Shown here: one piece after another, positions 10,576-18,245 of the stretch
Layout of the letters: every line of letters begins with the position of its first letter
How positions within the stretch are numbered: position 1 is the first letter of the stretch
From: Gymnopus androsaceus JB14
Taxonomy: Eukaryota; Basidiomycota; Agaricomycetes; Agaricales; Omphalotaceae
Direction of reading: 5' to 3'
NCBI GenBank assembly: GCA_009733575.1
Contig: ML770054.1
Span: 1-22,428 of the forward strand
Length of the DNA stretch: 22,428 nt
Notes under the pieces: generated by a model
Told to the model about the DNA's origin: nothing
The model's database searches: none
Seen by the model: only the letters and a program-made list of their open reading frames with translations
Made by a program: the position numbers and the translations under genes

Positions 10576-11293
10576 CAGTATTTAACCACTCCTTTGTACA
10601 TGATCACTCCTTTGTACAGTGACATTTTCCAAAGCCAGGATGCATCTGGGTAAGTACAAATCATGTTCAAATTTAAGATATGTGATGTATCAAGGTCCAA
10701 CATGCTCAACTATGTACATATTCATGTATGCCCCCTCAGGGTAGATAGATTGGTATAATTTTTATAGGAAGCCAAAAAAGAAAATCAGATATCATGCAAT
10801 CAATAATTTTTTTCATGGTATAATTTTTTTGTAAGTAGATGTGGATGAGCTTTACAATCATGTAGATATCCATATGTTGGTACTTGACACCAATATTTGA
10901 GGAGAAATTCAAATTTTATAGTTTTGATGAGAATAGGGAAAGTGTTCATTGAGTGTCATATGTGATATTACGGAGGTCCTGGGGCCCAGGATAGATGTCA
11001 TTCAGATAGATGCAATGTAAAAACGTTATTTTAGGCCCAGAGCGCATCTCAAAAGATGCCAGAACCGCATGCAGAATGGGGTGTACAAAGGAGTGATTTT
11101 GACCATTTTTGCATATCCGAGAACAATCCTGCCACAGCACATCCATTTCTCCACCAAATTGAATGCAATTTTGGGATTTACCCCTTCTGATACCCAGCTT
11201 TCGATTGGGAAACTCTTTAGAGTACCAATCCTGGTAGTTTATGCGCAGTGAGCAAAATACGGATTTGGTGTACAAAGGAGTGGTTAAATACTG
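10576..11293. mobile_element. 718-bp MITE with TA target duplication (Tc1/mariner-pogo type)
   Basis: Terminal inverted repeats begin CAGTATTTAACCACTCC and end GGAGTGGTTAAATACTG, perfect over about 25 bp. TA flanks both ends (10574-10575 and 11294-11295). The insertion splits the hAT transposase between I-P and N-C-K-A-T-R; taking out the element and one TA restores that reading frame, which confirms the borders. The TA duplication and CAGT terminus are typical of Tc1/mariner-pogo MITEs. No transposase frame is present inside. Confidence 0.93.
10587..11282. repeat. Four copies of a 14-mer, CACTCCTTTGTACA, inside the MITE
   Basis: Forward copies lie at 10587-10600 and 10605-10618; reverse-complement copies lie at 11082-11095 and 11269-11282. 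The outer pair is part of the terminal inverted repeat, while the inner pair is subterminal and asymmetric in spacing. Repeated subterminal words of this kind are often transposase-binding sites. Confidence 0.9.
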
Positions 11294-12769
11294 TAGGTAT
11301 TTTGACGCCGTTGGTGGCACAGGCAGCAATACCAATCTCCCGAAACCTGGGATGCTCAAGTGCTGAAATAGGCTGATATACTGTATGAGACATCATGAAA
11401 TAGAAGCTCGAACATTAATACAAACCTGATCAGTCTCAATGAGCCATTCTATTGCCGCTTGTTGAAAAAGCTCATCCGAATATGGAAGAACCCACTCTTT
11501 ACGCGGAAGCGGTACTGCATGGTCATCAATGACAGTCTGGGATGCAGCGGCGGGTTCAGCAGCATTTTTTCGAATTTTAACATCCTTGGGTATGATGGAT
11601 GTGAATTCATTGGCTTTACACCACTGCCTGTATTGGAACTAGCACAAAGAGATTAGAAATGCAGTAGAAACTGAGAAAACGAGCATACCTCATGCTTCAG
11701 ACCAAGGTGACAATGTAGAGTGGAGATCTTATTTGTAAATGCGTCTCTAAATTAAATCAGTCATAAGAATAATTTATGGTTGAAGCATATTGGAATGTTA
11801 ACATATGGGCACAGTTTGCATTTGCATCAAGGTTTTGGCTGTCCAGAAATGCGATGGGGTTTCTCAAAAAAGTGGGCTGCATCGCCTCCTTTTGCCTTGG
11901 CGGGTTTCGCAGCCACTTCACTGTCATTATTGCATATTAATGTAATTGTTTTGGGGTCTTCAGTGACAATGCATGGTCGTTTGACCAAAGTCGAAGATAG
12001 ATTAAATTCTGATTGAACACGAAAGATTTAAAGTCAAATTACATGCCTTTGGATTTCCCTTTTGACTTGACTTTGACTGTGTTGGTTAATTCAGTCTCAA
12101 ACTCTGAGCTGGGGCTTTGATTGAAAACATCCTCATCATCTGTTGGAGAAGCGGTTTTACGTTTGTTGGATGTAGTAGCACTTGGAGCAGCTGCATCTAG
12201 AATAAGAATTATGAGACACTTTAAAAATCTTTTGACACACCTCGAGGGGACTGGGCAGAGTTGCTTTCGGATGCTTCCTGCTGTTTCCGTGCCTTTTCTA
12301 TTGCTTCTTTCCGTTGCCGTTCAGCTTTTGCACGAGCTACGGCATCCCTCTGTGATGGAAGTTGTATTGCTCCATTGGTTGGATCGGAAAGCTTAGCAGA
12401 AGGCATTGATGGACGCTTGAACATGCTGAAATTGAGATTGCTTAGAGGGCAAGAAGATGCCAAGATTTGAATGTGGAAGGTGCCGGATCTCACATGGAGA
12501 AATTAGTAAACAGCTATATAGTAGATTATCAGCAATTTTCTGCCGAGAGTTTGAGCCCCAGCCCAAGCCCCAGGCTCAGGGCTTTGAAAAATCTGAGCCG
12601 GGCCTTGAGCCACTTTGAGCCCTAGTGACGGCTCCGGCCAGGCTAGGCTCAGAGGGCTCAAGGGCTCTGAGCCGGAGCCGTCACATCACTAGTTTTCTGT
12701 TTTTGAGCCTGTAATTGCCAATTTTTGAGTTTTTCACTGGCTTTAAAAACTTGATTCAACCTCTCTATT

Positions 12770-12880
12770 ACTTCAGGCTGCCCCATTTATATCTTCTTAG
12801 ATAGTCCAAAGTGTAACAATCCAGTAACTAACATGATCAAAATCCACAGGAAATCCAGGGGCCCCGCCTGGAATCCATAC
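12770..12880 (-). repeat. Unique tail of the satellite repeat, right inverted arm
   Basis: Reverse-complement copy of 216-331, from CTTCAGGCTGCCCC through the stretch containing AGTAACTAACATGATC to the first satellite unit. It is about 90% or more identical to the left arm by eye. It starts some 80 bp beyond the right end of the hAT element; nothing recognisable lies between. Confidence 0.92.
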
Positions 12881-13191
12881 ACCCTGCCTGGATTCCATGC
12901 ATGTTGCATGGATTCCATGCCCTAGTAAATAGTAGTGTATGGATTCCAGGCATGTTGCATGGAATCCATGCACTAGGAAAAATAGTAGTGTATGGATTCC
13001 AGGCATGTCACATGGAATCCATGCACTAGAAAAAATAGTAGTGTATGGATTCCAGGCATGTTGCATGGAATCCATGCACTAGGAAAAATAGTAGTGTATG
13101 GATTCCAGGCATGTTGCATGGAATCCATGCACTAGTAAAAATAGTAGTGTATGGATTCCAGGCATGTTGCATGGATTCCATACACTAGCAT
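12881..13191 (-). repeat. 53-bp minisatellite array, right copy, first part
   Basis: About six units in reverse orientation to positions 1-215. Successive GTATGGATTCC words start at 12937, 12990, 13043, 13096 and 13149, exactly 53 bp apart. The array is interrupted at 13191 by the LTR retrotransposon and resumes at 17842. Confidence 0.95.
13188..13191 (+). repeat. Target-site duplication of the LTR element, left
   Basis: GCAT precedes the 5' LTR and recurs at 17842-17845 after the 3' LTR. If the LTR is taken to end in TTTAC rather than TTTACA, the duplication becomes the 5-bp AGCAT. Both readings place the insertion inside a satellite unit. Confidence 0.8.
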
Positions 13192-13501
13192 TGTCGCGCT
13201 TCATACGCGTATGCACGCGTATGAATTCGTGACAAGTTCCTTGGACTGCCCATAGTGACATTACATACTTTACATACCAGTTATTGGTGCTCTCGGGCAC
13301 ATTTCGTTCCTTACTACTTACTGTCACTAGTACAACTGCCATAGATACGTAGGGACTCGGTACGTATAAAACCAGTACCGCATCGAGAGTTAGGAACTTT
13401 TCCTGCTTTCCAATATATATATTCTTTATCCCGCGAACAACCTCGAATCGCCCACTTGAACCCGAAGCACATTCTGTCTACACACAGAACCAAGCTTTAC
13501 A
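13192..13501 (+). repeat. 5' LTR
   Basis: 310 bp, starting TGTCGCGCTTCATACGCG and ending CAAGCTTTACA. It contains paired ACGCGTATG words near its start and a TATAAAA box at 13365-13371. It has 19 bp (AATTCGTGACAAGTTCCTT, about 13223-13241) that the 3' LTR lacks. Confidence 0.95.
13365..13371 (+). promoter_or_regulatory. TATA box of the 5' LTR
   Basis: TATAAAA inside the LTR, in the context TACGTATAAAACC. The 3' LTR has the same word at 17704-17710. Transcription of the element would start a short distance downstream; the exact site cannot be read from sequence. Confidence 0.6.
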
Positions 13502-13503
13502 TC

Positions 13504-13521
13504 TGGAGCCCACCGCGAGGG
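13504..13521 (+). other. Probable tRNA primer-binding site
   Basis: TGGAGCCCACCGCGAGGG lies two bases after the 5' LTR. It begins with TGG, complementary to a tRNA CCA end, and implies an acceptor 5' strand of about GCCCACC. I cannot name the tRNA from this alone. Confidence 0.65.
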
Positions 13522-14932
13522 GGTAATCCAGTGTTTGTTTGCAACAACTCCTATCTTCTCAAGATGTCTCAACCATGTTGAGAAGGCTTGAGAACCCGTC
13601 ATCTCTCTCCAGAGTCTCAAGAGCTACTCACAGCTCTACAGTCCGCTGAACTTAGCTTCGAAGTCTCGGACGTTTTCGAACCCATACCTGACAACGAAGC
13701 CACACATAATCAGCTTTCCCTGTTATCGCCTTTAACTACACCACCCGATACTCCTCCAGAACGGACTCCTAGTCCCGGAAGTCCCAGATACCAAACTCCT
13801 AGTCCAGGGAGCGTTAATCCCAACCCTAGTCCCAGGGTTAATCCAGATACCAGACCTACTCCAGCGTCTACTCAACAGATAAATCCCGTTTCAAACAGTA
13901 CCCAATTGCCACAGATGGCCACGTTACACCCTCTTCCTGCTCGAAATGAGCGTTCAGCCCCTAAGTGGGATTCAAAGTACGAAGAACAACTTCCTACCTT
14001 TTTTGAGGAATTCAAAACGGTTGCGAAAGCTGCAGGTATTGATGCCGATGATGTGGAGATGAAGAAGGGAGTTCTTCGCTACGCTGATCCTGAATTGATG
14101 AGGTTCTGGCGAACCCTCCCCACATTCAAAGAAGTTGCCAAAACGTGGGCTGAATTCAAGAAAGAGGTCTTGTCCCACTATCCCGGTGCATTGGAGGTGG
14201 CGGAGGCGACAACCGAGGACCTGAAGAAGGTTGTCAGCAAGTTCGCTAAGTCCGGAATATCAAACAGTAAAGAACTCATTACTTACCACCGAAAATTCTC
14301 CATTTTTGCCGATTCCCTCCAGGAACACGGTATCCTTTCCGGGGTCCAAGTTGCCAGCTTCTACATGCAGGCGTTCCCCGATTCCATCTGCATCCATCTA
14401 GATACACGTTTACAGGTGTCATTCCCGAAGAAGGTTAAAGGTCAAGCGTATTCACTTACCGAATTACGCGAAGCCATCGATTTCCTCCTTTCTGACACGT
14501 CGACCACTGTGATAGGTAGAAATTTTAGCATCGAGGACCAATCTCTGGTCCCCGTTTCCTCCACAATGGCTTCGGTTACTCCCAAGTTGGAATCTACGGA
14601 CTCGAAGCTTGATCAGTTCCTGGCATTGTTCACCCAAATGATGAGCCAGATGGGAAATAATAACTCACCTCAGTCTAGTGGTGGTAACCGTCCTCCAAAA
14701 CAGAACCGATCCAACAAATGCTTCTGGGACAATTGTGATAGTCCCAACTTCAATACTTGCGTCGACCTAAGAGATTGGGTTGACAAGGGTCGAGTCGAGC
14801 GCAGCGAGAACAGATTCGTGCAACTTAAGACTGGTCAGCATCTCCCTCGTAATCAACGATATATGGAAGGTACCTTAAAACAATGTTTCAAACGTTATTT
14901 CGAAGACCATCCGTCCGAGAAGTCCTGGTTGT

Positions 14933-15411
14933 TCAGCTGTAGCTGTGAGATTATCGCATAACAGACCGATAAGTCTCGGGCTGGATTAATGCATAACTAA
15001 CCAATAATAATCGGAAGTTCTTATGCATAATTTGGATTTCACATTTCTTTTTCCTTTTTTGATCATATATCAAGCCCCTGAGCCCTAACCCAACCCCTAA
15101 CCAACCCCTAACCTAACCCTAACCTACCCTAACCCTAACCTAACCGCTTTCTAACCCTAACCTAACCCTTAACCCCTAACCCCTAACCTAACCCGACCCC
15201 TAACCTACCCTAACCCTAACCCTAGCCCCCTGTGCAAAAATTACGTCAATCCATTCAAAAGTGGCTTCAAAAACAGCAAAATACACTAAAATTTGGACTT
15301 AGAAATTGAAAAAGTTGACCAAAATGGCAGGGAAACCAGCTTATCGGTTAGTTATGCATTAATCCAGCCCGAGACTTTTCGGATTTTATGCGTAAATCTC
15401 ACAGCAACTGG
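14933..15411 (+). mobile_element. hAT-type MITE carrying telomere-like repeats, copy 1
   Basis: 479 bp. The ends read TCAGCTGTAGCTGTGAGATT and, inverted, CCAGTTGCTGTGAGATTT, with a second inverted block inside them (CTCGGGCTGGATTAATGCAT). Flanking 8-mers CTGGTTGT (14925-14932) and TGGGTTGT (15412-15419) match at six of eight positions. Removing the element plus one flank joins gag in frame (W-L then L-E-S-P-Q-V), so the borders are right. It contains no gene. The interior holds a CCCTAA-type block at 15082-15230. Confidence 0.9.
15082..15230 (+). repeat. Degenerate telomere-like CCCTAA block in MITE copy 1
   Basis: About 150 bp of CCCTAA, CCTAA and CCCCTAA units, with interruptions such as GCTTTC and CGA. 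The exact hexamer TTAGGG/CCCTAA is the usual filamentous-fungal telomere repeat. The block is flanked by unique MITE sequence on both sides and so is not a chromosome end. Confidence 0.92.
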
Positions 15412-15901
15412 TGGGTTGTTGGAGTCACCCCAGGTTACAATGGGTCCGTTGGCAGGAGTCGATGTGAGTACCCATTCCTCCTATTCCCTCCGTGGGTTCC
15501 AAGGTCCATTGATGCTCGCGAAGGCCGTGTTGTATATGACGAGTCCCATTGAGGAAGAGCCAGAAGCTGAAGCGATACATCAGCTCATCTTCAAAATGGA
15601 AACTCATCGAGCGACGAAAGAAGCTAAAGACAAGGACGTACCTGATAAAACGTTGTCAAAGCCTATATCCAAACCTAATCCTCCTCCCCACAATCCTGAG
15701 CCTTCCCAACCAATTCCTCCTGTTCCTGGTCCAACGAGACCGCCAAAGCCTATCATAGGCAAACTTCCCCCGAATTACGTCCCTCCGCAGGAAAGGACTG
15801 TTGGCGTCCCTCCCAAAGATGACGTCCGTAACTTTCGATACCGAGCACCTATCGAGACCGAGGGCTGTTCAGGCAGGACTTTCAAGCATGGTATCTATTA
15901 G

Positions 15902-15909
15902 ACAAGACA
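15902..15909 (+). repeat. 8-bp target duplication of MITE copy 2, left
   Basis: ACAAGACA directly before the MITE; the perfect second copy is at 16421-16428. Eight-bp duplications are typical of hAT elements. Confidence 0.93.
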
Positions 15910-16420
15910 CCAGTTGCTGTGAGATTTACACATAAAATCCGAAAAGTCTCGGGCTGGATTAATGCATAATTAACCGATAAGCAGGTTTCCCTGCCATTTT
16001 GGTCAACTTTTTCAATTTCTAAGTCCAAATTTTAATGTATTTTGCTGTTTTGAAGCCATTTTTGAATGGATTGACATAATTTTTGCACAGGGGGTTAGGG
16101 TTAGGGTTAGGGTAGGTTAGGAGTTAGGGGTTAAGGGTAGGTTAGGGGTTAGGGGTTAAGGGTTAGGTTAGGGTTAGAAAGCGGTCCGGGTTAGGTTAGG
16201 GTTAGGGTGGTTAGGAGAGGTTAGGGTAGGTTAGGGTTAGGTTAGGGGTTGGTTAGGGGTTGGGTTAGGGCTCAGGGGCTTGATATATGATCAAAAAAGG
16301 AAAAAGAAATGTGAAATCCAAATTATGCATAAGAACTTCCGATTATTATCGGTTAGTTATGCATTAATCCAGCCCGAGACTTATCGGTCTGTTATGCAAT
16401 AATCTCACAGCTACAGCTGG
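15910..16420 (-). mobile_element. hAT-type MITE carrying telomere-like repeats, copy 2
   Basis: 511 bp, the same element as copy 1 but in the opposite orientation. It starts CCAGTTGCTGTGAGATTT and ends AATCTCACAGCTACAGCTGG. The 8-bp duplication ACAAGACA is perfect. It sits at the gag/protease overlap, 8 bp after the gag stop codon. The repeat block now reads TTAGGG (16091-16270). The two copies are highly similar in unique parts but differ in the order and length of the telomere-like units. Confidence 0.95.
16091..16270 (+). repeat. Degenerate telomere-like TTAGGG block in MITE copy 2
   Basis: About 180 bp of TTAGGG, TTAGG and TTAGGGG units, including the pure run GGGTTAGGGTTAGGGTTAGG at its start and a GAAAGCGGTCCGGG interruption that corresponds to the CGCTTTC interruption in copy 1. 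Confidence 0.93.
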
Positions 16421-17135
16421 ACAAGACAATTTGTTAGCAATCGCGCCAGATTACCGAAGAAAAGTAAAAGAAAGCATAACAAGCTGCCGAATTGGGATCG
16501 ACGGTAATCTATTGGAAGATATCGAACCGACTTACCTTTTGGAATCTGCAAAATCACTGTCCCCAAGTAGGACTCGGTACAGCAACATGGAATCCCTCCT
16601 ATTTGCCCTGAAAGACCCTCCAGATCCAGTGGCAGTCTTCTTCCAGGAATTCAGAGACGCAAGGGAAGGGGATGATTTCTATGTCGCCAAAGAATCGTCG
16701 AGCATCCGAGGCCTGAACGCTCTCATTGGAGAACGTGCTGTTCATTGTGTTGCGGACAGCGGCTGTAGTATAGTTGCAATGTCTGACACGACTAGCAACG
16801 CGTTAGGTCTCTCCTTCAATCCAAAACGTCGAATTCCACTACAAAGTGCAAACGGTAAGACGGACTGGACGCTTGGAGTTGCAAAAGATGTACCGTTTCG
16901 GTTCGGCGAGATAATCTCATTCCTGCAAGTCCATATCGTTGAGTCGCCTGCATACGACGTCTTGCTGGGTCATCCTTTCGAGATCCTCACCCAAGCCCAT
17001 ATCCAAAATTTCCTCTCCGGCGATCAGCACTATACGCTGACCGACCCCAATACCGACAAAGTCGTTATGATCCCCACCATCCCTCGAGAGCTTCCACGGT
17101 TTCGCAAGGAGGAGGGAAGGGACAGAAGAGTTTGA

Positions 17136-17534
17136 ATAGTTAAACAATGAGGACTAAGTCAACGAGGTAGCATTGAAATCGGACTTATCTAATCTTGGCG
17201 CCAATATCTCTATTTCTCTTAAATCCGACGTCCTCGGTCCGGCACCAAGTTCCGATCAATTATTTTGGCTTTCTTACAATGCAACGACGTACACGTTGAG
17301 CCTTCAGTGTTCGGCCATCCTAGCCTCCTCCATCATCTCATCTGGTCTATCCTCTCCCTGTTCCAATTAGGTGGTATTCTTCCCCACCTTCCTTCTCAAC
17401 TTAAATCCTTACCATTGAACCCAAATAATAATTCCATCCTATACCCAGAAAGCAGCTAATTTGTTTTTTCTTTTTTTTTCTCTCTTTCTTTTTTTTCCGC
17501 TCCATTTGGTCCCCCCCTGTGGTTTCTTTTTTTT
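17136..17534 (+). other. 3' non-coding region of the LTR element
   Basis: Nothing coding is seen. The place where RT, RNase H and integrase would be expected holds under 400 bp of non-coding sequence, the last 75 bp being a pyrimidine-rich tract (17461-17534, T and C runs). Confidence 0.7.
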
Positions 17535-17549
17535 AAAGTGGAGAGGGGA
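17535..17549 (+). other. Polypurine tract
   Basis: AAAGTGGAGAGGGGA directly abuts the first base of the 3' LTR. All purine except one T; this is the expected plus-strand primer site of a retrotransposon. Confidence 0.85.
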
Positions 17550-17841
17550 TGTCGCGCTTCATACGCGTATGCACGCGTATGGGACTGCCCATAGTGACAT
17601 TACATACTTTACATACCAGTTATCAGTGCTCTCGGGCACGTTTCGTTCCTTACTACTTACTGTCGCTAGTACAACTGCCATAGATACGTAGGGACTTGGT
17701 ACGTATAAAACCAGTACCGCGTCGAGAGTTAGGAACTTTTCCCGCTTTCCAATATATACATTCTTTATCCCGCGAACAACCTCAAATCGCCCTCTCGAAC
17801 CCGAAGCACATTTCCGTCTACACACGGAACCAAGCTTTACA
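17550..17841 (+). repeat. 3' LTR
   Basis: 292 bp, TGTCGCGCTTCATACGCG to CAAGCTTTACA. Most differences from the 5' LTR are C/T or G/A. It lacks the 19-bp block of the 5' copy. Confidence 0.95.
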
Positions 17842-18245
17842 GCATGTTGCATGGAATCCATGCACTAGTAAAAAGAGTAGTGTATGGATTCCATTCCAGG
17901 CATGTTGCATGGAATCCATGCACTAGTAAAAATAGTAGTGTATGGATTCCAGGCATGTTGCATGGAATCCATGCACTAGTAAAAATAGTAGTGTATGGAT
18001 TCCAGGCATGTTGCATGGAATCCATGCACTAGTAAAAATAGTAGTGTATGGATTCCATGCATGTTGCATGGAATCCATGCACTGGTAAAAATAGTAGTGT
18101 AAAAATAGTAGTGTATGGATTCCAGGCATGTTGCATGGATTCCATGCACTAGGAAAAATAGTAGTGTATGAATTCCAGGCATGTCGCATGGAATCCATGC
18201 ACTGGTAAACTACTATTTTTACTAGTGCATGGATTCCATGCAACA
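17842..18245 (-). repeat. 53-bp minisatellite array, right copy, second part, with terminal inversion
   Basis: About seven units continue the array broken at 13191, one with a partial internal duplication (GTGTAAAAATAGTAGTG, about 18090-18115). Near 18209 the orientation flips: GTAAACTACTATTTTTACTAG then GTGCATGGATTCCATGCAACA is the reverse complement of the preceding unit, so the array ends as a head-to-head palindrome before unrelated sequence starts at 18246. Confidence 0.93.

Larger units (their letters stand above)
8356..12424 (-). pseudogene. hAT transposase gene, many exons, split by a MITE
   Basis: Cut-and-paste transposase with a BED-type finger and hAT catalytic core. The ATG at 12424 begins M-F-K-R-P-S; a Lys/Glu-rich helix and acidic linker follow; then the BED finger (C-K-L-C ... 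H-C-H-L-G-L-K-H, 11820-11690), A-T-N-G-V-K-I-P (about 11320), C-D-A-W-Q-A-S-N-G-D-A-Y-F-A-V-T-G-H-W (10410-10350), I-T-C-D-N-A-x-N-N-G-T-M-L (10160-10120), C-L-A-H-I-I-N-L-A-T-Q (about 9980), V-R-W-S (about 9685), L-P-A-L-E-A-L-H (about 9330), and the dimerisation end S-E-H-A-F-S-A-A-G, S-K-R-R-N-x-L-K-G (8630-8560). Introns fit GT-AG at 12197-12240, 11639-11688, 11373-11425, 10445-10499, 10168-10216, 9983-10039, 9781-9825, 9400-9457, 9126-9185, 9001-9050 and 8713-8767. Lesions: TGA at 11827-11829 and 8638-8640, a frameshift near 8800, and a 718-bp MITE at 10576-11293. The exon joining the acidic linker to the BED finger is unresolved. Confidence 0.9.
8204..12691 (-). mobile_element. hAT-family DNA transposon, approximate extent
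   Basis: The element is drawn from the transposase gene outwards to GC-rich terminal regions. Both ends (8204-8310 and 12550-12691) are built from related words such as GAGCC, GGGCTCAAG and GGCTCAGG, which hAT elements often carry as subterminal transposase-binding repeats. On the right a tidy inverted repeat, AGTGACGGCTCCGGC (about 12624) versus GCCGGAGCCGTCACATCACT (12671-12690), closes the element. I could not match this to a clean terminal repeat on the left: CACTGGGCACCAAGGCT near 8204 is only loosely similar. A possible 8-bp target duplication (ACTTTTCA/AGTTTTCT) matches at 6 of 8 positions. The ends are therefore estimates. Confidence 0.65.
13564..15901 (+). pseudogene. gag: gag of the LTR element, interrupted by a MITE
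   Basis: Structural protein of the element, forming the particle that packages its RNA. The only in-frame start is the ATG at 13564 (M-S-Q-P-C), followed at 13579-13581 by a TGA; the frame is then open to 14932. A Pro/Ser/Thr-rich N-terminus (about 13740-13930) precedes a capsid-like helical region (about 13950-14500) and a cysteine motif C-x4-C-x7-C at 14719-14760, which occupies the zinc-knuckle position but lacks the usual histidine; L-P-R-N-Q follows, as in basidiomycete Ty3 elements. A MITE enters at 14933. After it (and one 8-bp duplication) the frame continues from 15420 through an Ile/Pro-rich tail to TAG at 15899-15901. The open frames ending at 14961 and starting at 15293 read into MITE sequence and are artefacts. 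Inactive as it stands. Confidence 0.85.
15888..17135 (+). pseudogene. Retropepsin-type protease frame of the LTR element
   Basis: Aspartic protease that would process gag. The frame opens at ATG 15888, in +1 relative to gag and overlapping its end by 14 nt, runs to the MITE at 15910 and resumes at 16429 after one duplication copy. The catalytic D-S-G is at 16755-16763 (V-A-D-S-G-C-S), and the second conserved hydrophobic-Gly stretch, V-L-L-G-H-P-F, is near 16960. It ends at TGA 17133-17135 with no RT following. The protease fold itself is unbroken, so apart from the MITE this frame could be functional. Whether it was expressed by +1 frameshifting or by a separate start is not shown. Confidence 0.82.
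13192..17841 (+). mobile_element. LTR retrotransposon, gag-protease only, nested in satellite
   Basis: Complete by structure: TG...CA LTRs, primer-binding site, gag, protease, polypurine tract and target duplication. It is Ty3/gypsy-like from the gag and protease type. It lacks reverse transcriptase, RNase H and integrase: after the protease frame ends at 17135 only about 400 bp of non-coding sequence precede the polypurine tract. It must therefore have moved with enzymes supplied by another element. The LTRs differ by roughly 15 substitutions, mostly transitions, plus a 19-bp indel. Two hAT-type MITEs (14933-15411, 15910-16420) are later insertions; without them the element would be about 3.65 kb. 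Confidence 0.92.

Noticed and set aside
10946..11359. 137-codon minus-strand open frame
   Set aside because: It spans the right end of the TA-flanked MITE and hAT exon sequence in a non-hAT frame, so it is a chance frame across an insertion border.
12881..13191. CRISPR-like regular repeats
   Set aside because: Units are contiguous with no unique spacers, and the genome is eukaryotic; it is a minisatellite.
14933..15419. Extension of gag to 14961 and a separate gene starting at 15293
   Set aside because: Both ends are MITE sequence; the true gag frame jumps from 14932 to 15420.
15082..16270. Chromosome end or telomere fusion suggested by CCCTAA...TTAGGG blocks facing each other
   Set aside because: Each block lies inside a MITE with terminal repeats and target duplications, with gag coding sequence between the two. 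This is nested insertion, not fused telomeres.
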